Shown piece by piece: positions 1 through 10,621 of a stretch of DNA of 64,000 nt. The stretch comes from Ahaetulla prasina (taxonomy: Eukaryota; Chordata; Lepidosauria; Squamata; Colubridae): assembly GCF_028640845.1 (NCBI RefSeq), contig NC_080540.1, positions 94,600,061 through 94,664,060 of the forward strand, read 5' to 3'. Below the pieces are notes generated by a model. It searched no databases and was not told the DNA's origin. It worked only from the letters and a program-made list of their open reading frames with translations. The translations under genes were made by a program, and so were the position numbers. Numbering within the stretch: the first letter of the stretch is position 1; each line of letters begins with the position of its first letter.

Positions 1-535
1 AAATGTCGGCGACACAATAAATCTCACTGCTTTATAATATGCAACACTGGGTTTTAACTGCATAGTCACATCTGCTGTCTTGACTTTTTTGACACCTGCC
101 CCTCCTCATAACCCCCCCCCCACGAATGATGCTTTAAGTTTATATCTGTAGTAGTTATCCCTACAGAGAATAGAGAGTCAAAGAGAGAGAGACAGACAGA
201 CAGACAAAAAGAGACAGAGATAATCTATATCTATATCTAAACATAAATATAGACATAGATATATAAAATATTTTAACTAAAATAACTAAATCATTTTGAA
301 CAATGTGTCCTTTGTCCTTTTCTGTATCCAGTTTTTGGTGGTTAGGACATGAAAACCTCATCACCTATTAAAACCTTGGTCTTCTCATTCAAAGTGCAGC
401 TGACTGGAGGTCCTCCTGATACAACCATTCCTATACTATTTCAGTCAGAAATCTGCAAATCTTGGAGGAAGGGTGTTCAAAAATTCACAACTACTTTATT
501 ATTCATTTATTTATCCATTTATTTATTTATACATT

Positions 536-769
536 TATTTATCTGTTCATCTATCCACATCTATCTATCTATCTATCTATCATCTATCTATCTATCTATC
601 TATCATCTATCTTTATCTTTATCTATATCTATACCAGGGCTGTCAAACTCCCGGCCCATGGGCTGGATGCATCACATGCTGGCCATGCCCATGCCCGGTT
701 TAGCAAAGGGGAAAATAGTCCTGATATGTCACATGATGCCAGCATGACAACGTGAGTTTGATACCCCTG

Positions 770-832
<63 letters not shown>
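536..832. repeat. (ATCT)n microsatellite, split by a MITE
   Basis: Tetranucleotide ATCT runs occupy about 540-634 and 770-832. The MITE at 635-769 lies between them. Further ATCT units recur after the LINE at about 1722-1740. The stretch 1-535 holds only AT-rich and GA-rich low-complexity DNA. Confidence 0.9.
635..769. mobile_element. hAT-type MITE (CAGGGCTGTCAAAC family)
   Basis: The ends CAGGGCTGTCAAACTC and GAGTTTGATACCCCTG are imperfect inverted repeats. The flanks atctatac and atctatct form an 8-bp duplication with one mismatch, although the surrounding microsatellite weakens that evidence. There is no transposase. Confidence 0.6.
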
Positions 833-833
<1 letters not shown>

Positions 834-847
834 CGGCTGTCTATCGG

Positions 848-1720
848 GGGCGAGTCGTTGGCCCCGATGGAGAAGGTACGCAACTTGGGCGTGCTCCTGG
901 ATGGTCGGTTGTCCTTTGAAGATCATTTGACAACCGTCTCCAGGAGAGCTTTTTATCAGGTTCGCCTGATCCGCCAGTTGCGTCCCTTCCTGGACCGGGA
1001 TGCCCTATGCACAGTCACTCATGCTCTCGTTACCTCTCGTCTGGACTACTGCAATGCTCTCTACATGGGGCTCCCCTTGAAGAGCACCCGGAGACTTCAG
1101 TTAGTCCAGAATGCAGCTGCGCGGGTTATTGAGGGAGCGGTTCGAAGCTCCCACGTAACACCTATCCTGCGCAGACTGCACTGGCTACCTGTTGTTTTCC
1201 GGGTGCGCTTCAAGGTATTGGTTACCATCTTTAAAGCGCTCCATGGCTTAGGACCGGGTTACTTACGGGACCGTCTACCGCCGGCCTCTATCTCCCAGCG
1301 TCCGGTGCGTTCCCACAGAGAGGGACTCCTCAGGGTGCCGTCAGCCAAACAATGTCGACTGGCGGCCCCCAGGGGGAGGGCCTTCTCTGTGGGGGCTCCT
1401 ACCCTGTGGAACGAGCTTTCCCCCAGGCTTCGACAATTACCTGACCTCGGGACCTTTCGCCGCGAACTTAAAACTTATTTATTCCATTTGGCTGGACTGG
1501 CTTGATTTTAAATTCTAAATTTTAAATTTTAATTGTGGGTTTTAAATTCTGTAATTTTTATGGGGTGTAAGGTTATTTTAAATTTTTTGGCTAATTTTGA
1601 ATCAGTTTTTTAAGGGTTGTTTTAATTATGGTGTATGTTTCTGTTTGTATTTTATTTGCCTGTTCACCGCCCTGAGTCCTTCAGGAGAAGGGCGGTATAC
1701 AAATTAAAATATTATTATTA
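848..1720 (+). mobile_element. L2/CR1-clade LINE, 5'-truncated 3' end
   Basis: An open frame (858-1505) encodes the C-terminal part of a jockey-superfamily reverse transcriptase protein, including RLDYCNALYMGLP, RRLQLVQNAAARVI and LHWLPVVFRVRFKVLV. The catalytic RT core is missing. The 3' end has the hairpin CCGCCCTGAGTCCTTCAGGAGAAGGGCGGTAT (about 1669-1697, partly imperfect) and an ATT-rich tail. It sits between ATCT arrays. Confidence 0.8.
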
Positions 1721-1737
1721 TTATCTATTTATCTATC

Positions 1738-1920
1738 TATTCCTTCCTTCCTTCCTTCCTTCCTTCCTTCCTTCCTTCCTTCCTTCCTTCCTTCCATGGA
1801 GATAGGAAGAGGAGGAGGAGGAGCAGGAGGAGGAGCAGGAGTAGAAGGAGAAGGAGAAGGAGAAGGAGAAGGAGAAGGAGAAGGAGAAGGAGAAGGAGAA
1901 GGAGAAGGAGAAGGAGAAGT
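1738..1920. repeat. (TTCC)n followed by (GGAGAA)n microsatellites
   Basis: About 14 TTCC units (1740-1796) are followed by GGAGGA/GGAGAA hexamer repeats to about 1918. The poly-Leu frame on the other strand is an artefact. Confidence 0.9.
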
Positions 1921-2149
1921 ACTAGTGACCCTTCATGGCAAAGAGGTTCAAATACATTGAATTTTAAAGCTATGTACATGGGTCTGCCCATGATCAGGGC
2001 ATTGTATGCATGTAATGTGATTTCCTATTCTTGTACCTTCCCATGTTCCTGCACCGCCTAAACCTGCTCCACTGAGAACAAATTAAGTAATTTGGATCAT
2101 TGTGTGGCATAATTGCACCCATTCCTGGATCAGGAGGGTCCACAATCAG

Positions 2150-3090
2150 TCTTGTCTTAGCCACCTCTAGATTGGACTACTATAGTGTGCTGTACAGGAG
2201 GCTGCCCTTGAAGAGTATGTGGAAGCTTCCACTGATGCACAATCTATGTGCCTCTAGAACAACAAATGTTATACCTCTGCTCCGCGAGCTGCATTGGCAG
2301 CCAGTTTGCTTCCAGGTCCAATTCAAGGTGCTGCTTTTAAGCATTAAAGACTTTCATGGCATGGGACTGAATTACCCGAGGGATTCCCTGATTACATCAG
2401 TCCACCCCTTCAGACGTGGCAGAGAAGGTATGGGTCCTGTGGGCCCTGTTTGTGAGGGAACTCACAGGAGATGACCCTTTTCTGCTGTGATACTGCCTTA
2501 TGGAACATTTTCCCCACCCCAAGTGAGATTAGTTCCATCCCTGTTAATGTTCTGGAAGTCCGTCAAGATCTGCCTATGGCTTTGGGTATGGTGTGGTGGA
2601 ATGTAGTCAGGATTCCCAGGAGGGAAGGGCTGTATTACAGAGAAGCAAGAAACTGTGAAGTTTCGCTTTGTTTGGAGGAAGATGGTGAAGATGCCTCTTT
2701 CCCAGAAGTTCTCAGAACATGTGCTTAATGATGTGAGTAGCGTGCTTTAGTTTGGCAAGATTGTTGTCTATTAGCCAGGAACAATAGAGGAAACTGTTTT
2801 GAAGTATCTCAGAGTGTCTTTCCTGATTTTTGGAGCCTGACATCTGGAGTGACAGGGAACCAGAGACATTCTGAAATGGCTCCGTTATTGTAGTTGGTAT
2901 GCTTACTTTCTCCACATACCTTGTGGTTTGTATATTTTAATTGTTAATCATATTTTAACTTGTAATAATGATCTGTATATATTTTTATAATTATTATTTT
3001 TATATATTTGTTATTTTAGTTGATTGTTGTACACTGCCCTGAATCATTTGTTGTGAGATCCTTCCACTTAATATCAATAAAATTGGATTT
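2150..3090 (+). mobile_element. Old, degraded L2-clade LINE 3' fragment
   Basis: Translation shows SRLDYYSVLYRRLPLKSM and ELHWQPVCFQVQFKVLL, which align with the younger LINE copies but carry many substitutions, stops and shifts. The 3' end (CACTGCCCTGAATCA, about 3032) is a decayed version of the family's terminal hairpin. Nothing else is seen from 3100 to 3920. Confidence 0.55.
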
Positions 3091-3927
3091 GCTTTAAATT
3101 GACCTGCTTCCCCCTTCACCAGGCTCTGAATTTGCTTGTTCCTTCCTTCTATTCAACCTTGATGCCTCTCATGCGGGAGTCTTTTAATTTGGAAGCCTGA
3201 CAAGGGGGCCTCTTCATTTATAAACTCTGCTTCATGAACTGCTTGTGCTGGAGAGAAGGATATATTAAGTTTAAATAAATAAAGACCAGCATTATTCAAC
3301 AAAGAAAGTCTTTGGAAATATTCAAAGCGCTTGTGTTATATTCTTGATAGTAATGCTGCGTGGTTGAGTCATCTGAAGTGGAGTTGAAGCTTGAACTGTA
3401 ATGGGCCTAAAGATATGACGTAGTCAGTTTTTGGCAAAGACACAACTATGGCTAGGAGAGTGTCAAAGAAGCAAGAGGAGAACAGACTAGAAGGCAATGT
3501 GGTGTGTAATGTGATGTCAGTGGTCATCTTGGCTATCACATGTAAGGATAAAAGAAAGCACGTTGATTCCTCTTACCTATTACCACTGATGAGTCAGCAA
3601 TCAGTCAAGATTCAAATTGAGAATTTCTACATTCAGTCGTCTAACCTCTCTGTGCTATCCCAGCTTTCCATTCATCTTTCCTTTATTTTCTCCACCTTAT
3701 TTAATTCACATTTCTTCTAATATGAGTCAGAAAACCATGGCTGAAATCTCAGCTCTGCTCTTCCAGAGCCTTAAGAAAGGCATTATTTCACATGGACAGT
3801 CATGCTGTCCTGCCCTGGAGAGTTCTCATTAAGATCACTGGGTCAATGTGGGCAAAGAAGCACAAGATGTTTAGTAGAATTAGTTATTATTTGAGATTTA
3901 TCAAGCCATGAGTCAGGGTGGAAGTCC

Positions 3928-3980
3928 TTCCTTCCTTCCTTCCTTCCTTCCTTCCTTCCTTCCTTCCTTCCTTCCTTCCT
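3928..3980. repeat. (TTCC)n microsatellite
   Basis: Thirteen TTCC units lie directly 5' of a CR1 fragment. Related TTCC and TGCC units recur after that fragment at about 4498-4530. Confidence 0.9.
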
Positions 3981-3984
3981 TGCA

Positions 3985-4500
3985 GAAAAAACAATTGCTA
4001 CCAACCTGCCTTCCATTGAGGACCTGTATACGGCACAAGTCAAAAAGAGGGCTGTGAAAATATCTACAGACCCCTCGCATCCTGGATATAAACTGTTTCA
4101 ACTCCTACCCTCAAAACAATGCTATAGAACACCAGAACAACTAGACACAAGAACAGTTTTTTTCCAGAACGCCATTACTCTGCTAAACAAATAATTCCCT
4201 CAACACTGTCAAACTATTTACTAAATCTGCACTACTATTAATCTTCTCATCGTTCCCATCACCCATCTCCTTCCACTTATGACTGTATGACTGTAACTTT
4301 GTTGCTTGTATCCTTACGATTTATATTGATATTGATTGTTTCCTGATTGTTTATTTGTACCCTATGACTACCATTAAGTGTTGTACCTTAATGGTATACG
4401 TATCTTTTCTTTTATGTACACTGAGAGCGTATGCACCAAGAAAAATTCGTGTGTTCAATCACACTTGGCCAATGAAAAAACTCTATTCTATTATATTCTT
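3985..4500 (+). mobile_element. Snake-type CR1 LINE 3' end
   Basis: Translation before 4200 gives a C-terminal CR1-like tail (DTRTVFFQNAITLLNK). The 3' UTR carries ACTGAGAGCGTATGCACCAAG and CACACTTGGCCAATGAAAA and ends in an ATTCT-rich tail (about 4480-4500). The same 3' end recurs at 29.6-29.8 kb and reversed at 53.6 kb. The stretch 4540-5090 shows nothing recognisable. Confidence 0.7.
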
Positions 4501-5099
4501 CCTTCCTACCTGCCTGCCTGCCTGCATTCTTCTTCTTTGACTTCCCTTTTCTTCTTAGAGATAAATTATTTGATCCAGGGGTATAAAATAAGCAGCTTCT
4601 TTCAGAGAAAGCTGGGAGAAGAATTGGGGGTGGGGGGAGAGAGATTTTATTTGCATTTGACAAGAGCTGCTGGCTTTTAGGAAGTCAAAGACATCCTCTC
4701 CCGTTTGGATTCATTTCTTCCCTTTGGTATCTTGAAACTCTTCCCAAGCACACACATTTGATGCAATACTAAGTCTCGTGCGGTCCTTGATCTAAGAGGA
4801 ACTACTTGCTTCTTTTTGTCCACTGGCCACCAGTTAATTGTGGAGCCAGCTTGACAGCACCACAGTCTCAGTTCCATAGTGTGAAACTTCCTTGATCTGG
4901 TTTTCCCCCCCGAAGGGTAACATCCCCGGGGAACACCGTTGGGGAAGGTTACCATCACGAGAAAGGGGTGGTGGTGAAGAGCTTTGTTCTCCACTCCGCA
5001 CCCGATCAAGGAAAGGGATCTTTTCGCGGAGTTCTGTCTTCCTCCAATCCACTGTTTTCATTTGTCTGGACTTTCGCTGCAGTGTTTAACACAACCTAA

Positions 5100-5902
5100 T
5101 GACACTGGGCGGGAGGGAGGGAGAGAGGGAGAGGGTGGGGGAAGGAGGGAGGGAGAGAGAGAGAGATTTAGCTCCTTCACGGCCAGGCTGCAAAGAGCGC
5201 TGGGATCCGTGGGAAAGAGCGAAAGAGGGTTTGGCCTCTTTGCCCTCAGGGGGTCCCGTGCCCATAAGCCACGTCTAAAGAGGAGAGGCGAAGTCTCCGA
5301 CGCAGTTTGCCTGTGTCTGGGACCCAGAGGCTGGTTGCTTTCTTCTTCCCGCTCCACTCTGGAAGCCACAGCCCTCGGGGATTTTATCTCGCCCATCGCT
5401 GCCTCTCGCCGCCGCGTCCTGCAAGATGTCACGAGCGACCGACAGAGGCGACGCTGCCACCTGCCACCTTCTCTGCTGAGCAACGCAAGAGGCTGGAGTC
5501 TCGCTGCTGCAGCTTCGGCTTCTGCTGAGGAGGGGAGGGGGAGAAAAAGGGGGTGTCACACTGGAACCTTGAGGAGGCCGATTCCGTCCTTCCACGAGAA
5601 GAACCTCTCCTTCTCTCTCTCTCTCTCGACCTCCTCTGGCTTGTCCAGCCATCGGAGGAGAAAAGCAGCTCTTGAGCGCGGGGGCTTCCTTCCAGCAGAC
5701 CCACCAAAAAGCAGGAGCCCACTGATGCGACGGAGAGGCGGTCATTTCAGAAGAAATCCGGGGCTCGTCTCTGGAGTCTCAACCAAACGCCAAGGAAGAC
5801 GGGGTGCCTTTTGGTGGACGTCAATTGCCCCAGCCTTGGAGACAGGGGCGCCTCTCCTTCGAAAAGCCTCGCGGATTCTGAGCTGCTTTCCCTTCCGAGC
5901 AA
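5100..5902 (+). promoter_or_regulatory. SMIM32: CpG-rich leader/promoter island of SMIM32 with a candidate 5' UTR exon end
   Basis: GC- and CpG-rich DNA stands out sharply from its AT-rich surroundings and lies just upstream of the SMIM32 coding exon on the same strand. It contains a purine tract (GGGAGGGAGAGAG, about 5110-5165) and a CT tract (about 5610-5630). A strong splice donor (AA|GTGAGTGA) follows position 5902. A pyrimidine-rich stretch leads to a possible acceptor TTCTTCAG ending at 6013. I infer a promoter and a spliced 5' UTR with a very short intron. Unspliced read-through to the coding exon is equally possible. Long open frames here come from the GC content and are not proposed as genes. 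Confidence 0.6.
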
Positions 5903-6358
5903 GTGAGTGACCGCCTGCCAACCTCTTTCTCTCTTTGTTTTTTTCTTTGTTTTTCTTTTTTCTTCTGGTTGGTTTTTGGTGTTGTTTTTTTTTGTGGGGC
6001 TCTGATTCTTCAGAAGGGAATCCGGGGCTCCTTTTCCAGAGCAAACCGAATTGCTCGGCCAAAGTGCCCAACTTTTAGGATCCCTCTGCTTCTCCATGCA
6101 ACCGGAAAATCCGAGCAAAACAAAGGGCCATCGGCAAAGAGCCAGGACAGAAACTCATTTAGTTCTTCTGGGCTGAAAAACATCCCTAGATGGCTGATGC
6201 CATTGATGCCCTTCCTGAATAACACTTTTTAAGGGAAGGACCCAACCTTCTCGTTAATTCTGAAGAACCTTTGCCATATAACAGACCTACATGCATGCAC
6301 GCACAAACCAGAAGCCGTGTTCCTGGATAAGCCACAAGGAAAATATTTAAGGGGGAAA

Positions 6359-6679
6359 ATGTATGGAGAACTTCTCAATTCAACCACTGCATCCGATCCC
6401 CACCTGATCGTTCAGACCAACACTCCCTATCCAGGGAGCACCCAGAGACCTATCAGCTCTTCAGGTTTTTACATGTCCACGGCCAGAGTGCTAAAAGAAG
6501 GTGAAATCAATAAGCCAGACCTGGTGACATATGTTGTCCTGTTCTTCCTCTTGCTCTTGGCTGTCACGATCATTGTACTTTTTATTAACTGCCAGCTGAA
6601 ACATTCTTTTTTTGCTACACTTCCTTATGACCGATCCCTGCGAGAAGCTAGGAGCCCATGGAAAACGCAGGCTGTCTAA
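6359..6679 (+). CDS. SMIM32: Small integral membrane protein 32 (complete coding exon)
   Basis: The reading frame gives 106 residues and ends in TAA. Residues 1-54 are polar, rich in Ser, Thr and Pro, and carry one N-glycosylation sequon (NST at 7-9). Residues about 56-79 form one strongly hydrophobic membrane segment (TYVVLFFLLLLAVTIIVLFI). The last about 27 residues are a polar, partly basic tail holding LPYDRSLREARSPWK. From memory, the KPDL motif, the membrane segment, the CQL-HS motif and this tail match vertebrate SMIM32. An in-frame ATG 42 bases upstream (6317) exists, but the MYG start is preferred because the mammalian protein also starts MYG and A is at -3. Function is unknown in the family. 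The orientation is probably single-pass with the N-terminus outside, inferred from the sequon and the basic residues after the membrane segment. The N-terminal region looks poorly conserved. The convergent neighbour is SMAD5, as in the human locus. Confidence 0.9.
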   Translation: MYGELLNSTTASDPHLIVQTNTPYPGSTQRPISSSGFYMSTARVLKEGEINKPDLVTYVVLFFLLLLAVTIIVLFINCQLKHSFFATLPYDRSLREARSPWKTQAV

Positions 6680-6775
6680 TCTTCAGCAGTAAGAAGGGAG
6701 TGGGGAAAGTCTAAGCTAAGCTCTGTTATGACCCAGAGGATGTCATGAACTCTCTTATGCAATTTGCCAAGGGGA

Positions 6776-6781
6776 AATAAA
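6776..6781 (+). terminator. SMIM32: Polyadenylation signal AATAAA of SMIM32 (first)
   Basis: This AATAAA lies 97 bases after the SMIM32 stop codon. A second AATAAA lies at 6918-6923 and is followed by a GT-rich stretch (about 6925-6960), so either or both could define the mRNA end. Confidence 0.55.
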
Positions 6782-6929
6782 GCCAGCTCTGTACAAATGA
6801 AGATTTTCTCTTCCACAACTAACTTCAGTACTAAACATGATCTGAAAGAGACCTATTTCACATACTGTACAGGTGCATACTTTTTCTGCATGTGCAAGAT
6901 GATTACAAAAAGATGTAAATAAAAAGAAT

Positions 6930-8947
6930 GTGTATGGAACTCCACGAGTCAGTTATTATCAACATCCATGTATGGATCCGGGTGCGTATGGTGGGTATCA
7001 GACTGTGTATTAAAAGCAGGGATATGCAGTTCAGCAGTTCAGCTCACTATACAGCAAGGCTTGCATTGATAAAAAAAAAATGACGTCAAACATATGCGGT
7101 CTGATGCATTCTTGCCAGTCTTTGAATGATTTATTTGTTAGTTTGTGTACATATTTAAATAATGCCATTAAGCACTCTGTCCTGATGAAGCTAGGATCTG
7201 CCCCCCTTCCCAAATTTTTTGCCTTTCGTCTTAAGATATACATATTGTAATTTAGTGGAAAAAGGGATGAGAGGTTCTAAAATCCAAGGTCTCGCTTAGT
7301 GTCTGCTTTGGTTCTTATTAAGTAGTTTTAAAATTCATTTTATAATTGGATTATTTTGAGATAATTATATTGTTACTATTGTTGTCTGCCTATAATCCCC
7401 AAAGATAGTGAAAGTAATTGTTTGCACTCAGGAAACAGAACTGCTGAAATAATGATATTTACGCATTGTAAACCTACTATAAAGTGCCATAAACCCCAGA
7501 AGCATCCTTAATCTCTGAACACAATTTTACAATACTCTTTCATTTAATATCTTTCTCCACTGCTGGACTGAAATGTTATCTGCCCGCCTTGAATCAGGAG
7601 AAAACTAACTGGCAAAGTTTCTATCGATTGCTGACCCTTCCCCTGCCTTTTAATTTTTTCCATCATATTGGGTAATAAAATCTGAGAAATTTTTACCTTG
7701 GTTGGGATCACAATATGTGGGGAAATTCTACTTTAATAGTAGAACAACTAAAGATAACTTAGAGGCTACTAATCTACATAGATAGGAACAAGTTCAAAGC
7801 AATAGGAACAAAACAGGGACTATGCATGACTGTGGGGTCCTTGGTGAACTTGATGGTTTTGTTGCAGATGTTTCATTACTAAACTGGGTAATATCATCAG
7901 TGCACTAGTTTATTGCTCTAGTCTGCAAGAAAGCCACCAAGCTCAGAGAGCACAAGGACCCCATAGTTTAACCCTGAGCTAATAATATTCTCTTTTAGTG
8001 CTACCATGCATGGAATACAGCAGAAAACTGTATTGTCCAAGTGCATCTTGAAGAAAGGCCATTAATCAGAATTATTGTCTATTTCAGTGGGTGCCTAACA
8101 GGCTAACTTAATTATAAAATGAAATAAAGAATGAGTCAAACCAGTAACTCAATTGTATTAAAGCGTTTACACTGAAAGAAAATATAGTAGTCTCTAATCT
8201 GAGCACTTGTATACACAGCTATATACTCAGAACTTGAATTCAGTGGGCTGTACACATCAGTAGGTGGACATAGGTTAATCAATGTAAAATGTGAATTAAT
8301 TGGGGGGATTGCAACAAGTTAAAGAATATCTTACATTACATATATGGAAAGGTGGAAATATCTTAAGTTGAGCCGTAAGACTTAAAAATCAGAAATATAT
8401 TAAAAAAAATAAACCTTGCTGTTCTATTCAGCTACAGTATTTTAAACTTTCAAAATTAAAACCAGTGTTTATTAATCCTATTCTCTACTTTTAATCAATT
8501 GTGGTTTGCCTGCAACTACTGAGAATGATGTTGTTTAATTGATCTTGCCAATTATGTGCTTTTACTCCTTCCTTTTAACAAGGTCCATTCTTCCTTTTAA
8601 AATAGTCACTTGAATATTCAGTATTTCTAATGGCAATTTCAGGAATTTAAGAACAGTTCTGCATTTAAGCGTCTCATCACATTTCTTTGGCAAGACACAG
8701 TTATGGTGGGGCCTATCTCAGAACCTCAGCACAGCTTTCACTGGTGTCAATTCAGCTATTTGCAGTGTGTATAAAACTAATGTGAAGTGCGTGCCACTGA
8801 GCAATAACAAACATAAAATAGTTTTGCATTGTTGATTCATTAGAGGGAAGCTGATTCATAACGCTGAGTATATTGTGACATCCAGAATTGTGAAGGCTAG
8901 GGTTAACCCAAATAACAGACCACAGAGGTGGGCATTCAGATGTATAA
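6930..8947. other. Intergenic DNA, nothing recognised
   Basis: AT-rich single-copy-looking sequence downstream of SMIM32. No frame above background, RNA gene or clear repeat was seen. Confidence 0.6.
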
Positions 8948-8955
8948 CTAATACT

Positions 8956-9092
8956 CAGTGGTGGAATTCAGCCAGTTCGCACCATTTTGGGAGAACCGGT
9001 TGTTAACTTTCTGAGCAGTTTGGCGAACTGGTTGTTGGAAGAAATCATTAGGGCAGAGAACCAGTTGTTAAATTACTTGAATCCCACCACTG
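8956..9092. mobile_element. hAT-type MITE (CAGTGGTGGAATTC family)
   Basis: The ends CAGTGGTGGAATTCA and TGAATCCCACCACTG are inverted repeats, and an exact 8-bp duplication ctaatact lies at 8948-8955 and 9093-9100. A relative is at 19435-19635. The DNA from 9101 to 10366 shows nothing else recognisable. Confidence 0.88.
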
Positions 9093-10374
9093 CTAATACT
9101 ACTAAGATACCCAGGGACAACGATCCATGTTTCTCAATTTAGAAAATAAGGTAGAAATCAGTTAAATATAGCTTCTTGCCAAGCCCATGCTTCTATGGTC
9201 ATTACCTTCAGTTTCTATATAATATTTGATTGAAAATGTCACACACTTTGGTATTGATCAAATGGAAGGGTTCAATGGAAAGCAGAGTTCTGTAGAGCTG
9301 TTTATATCTATAAAAGATTCATTCTGCTATTGCCCTTAGCAGAAATTCTAAGAGAGATCAATAAGCTGAACATTCAGGAAAGCTGCCTTGAAGAGCTATT
9401 GAATTAAGAGAAATACTTGATTGCGCACAGCAGCTGAATCATATGTGGAGTGAGGAGAAGACTCCATTCAGGAAAAGTAAAGATTAAAAAATGTGTATTT
9501 TTCCATAGGTGAATGTTGGGGCTACATAAATATTGGTTGTTGCAAAATCTGGCCAAGTATTGCAAAGGGACAGAGGAAAGAAGGTTTACTGCCCAATGTA
9601 TCCATCTCTAGAGGAAGTCAATTAAACCATTAATCAAGAGTTCCCTCAGCCTCATGCTGCTAAAACTTGGATTAAACACACCAGTTAATACAACCTCTGA
9701 CCTCTAAATTGGTTTATACTGTTGCCATTATGAATCTCAGTTTAATATTTTTTGGCAATAGTAGTGTTTTAAAGTCAAATTAATAATCTGTATTGCTGTA
9801 GACAGCTATGCTAAAATTATTTTATTTTAAGATCTGGACAGCTTGTTACCATGCCTTTATAAAAGAACGTAGTTCTCTTGCCCACCTGTTCAGCTTTCTC
9901 TACCCTTGTGTGCTCTTCCCCCCTTTCCTTCTTGTGCTGTGAACCATTCCAGAGAATTTTGACAGCATCTTTGAAGTTTCCCTTCATCCTTGAAACCACC
10001 AAGGTAGTAAAAGGAGAGAATTACCACTTTCATCTCTTATCTGCAGACCTCTCCAACACATCTGGGAAATCAGTGCATAAAAGATAGCCTTTTTTTTTTT
10101 TTCAAAAGGCAAGTTGTATTTATTGTATATATTTTTGCAATAGCCAAATTCAGATACATCCAATATCTATAGTGTAAAAGAAATGAAGGATGCGCTAGTG
10201 TGATAAATAGACAGACAAAACAGATTGTATAGGTGGCCCTCATTGAGAACTTACCCTGGTAATTGTTTATCACATTCCAATGGAATATAAAGATTGAGAT
10301 TTTGGACCTGGATATAGGAAAATCTAGTTCACTGAGTGATGAGACTTTGCAGTAGTCAGTTTCTCACCCTAGTT

Positions 10375-10509
10375 CAGGGGTGTCCAAACTTAGTCCCTTT
10401 AAGACTTTTGGACTTCAACTCCCAGAGTCCCTCAGCCAGCAAAGCTGGCTGAGGAACTCTGGGAGTTGAAGTCCAAAAGTCTTAAAGGGACCAAGTTTGG
10501 ACACCCCTG
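10375..10509. mobile_element. Palindromic hAT-type MITE with exact target duplication
   Basis: The element is 135 bp and nearly a perfect palindrome. CAGGGGTGTCCAAACTTAGT pairs with ACCAAGTTTGGACACCCCTG, and pairing runs almost to the centre (CAGCCAGC-AAA-GCTGGCTG). An exact 8-bp duplication ccctagtt flanks it (10367-10374, 10510-10517). Confidence 0.93.
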
Positions 10510-10621
10510 CCCTAGTTTCTCCCACAGGGTGTTGTGGGGACAAAATAAGGTAAACTCCAGTGTATACAGAACCTTGAGCTAGAAAAACGGTGTGTAGGGG
10601 GGAGCCCTGTAACCTTAATGC

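Noticed and set aside
1737..1991. Poly-leucine frame
   Set aside because: Translation of GGAGAA and TTCC microsatellites.
2471..2728. Short + frame after the old L2 fragment
   Set aside because: No recognisable domain, and it lies within decayed LINE 3' sequence.
4984..5910. 308-codon + frame in the CpG island, and several - frames
   Set aside because: Low-complexity Arg/Ser/Gly composition in GC-rich DNA with frames open on both strands. The region is better read as promoter and 5' UTR of SMIM32.
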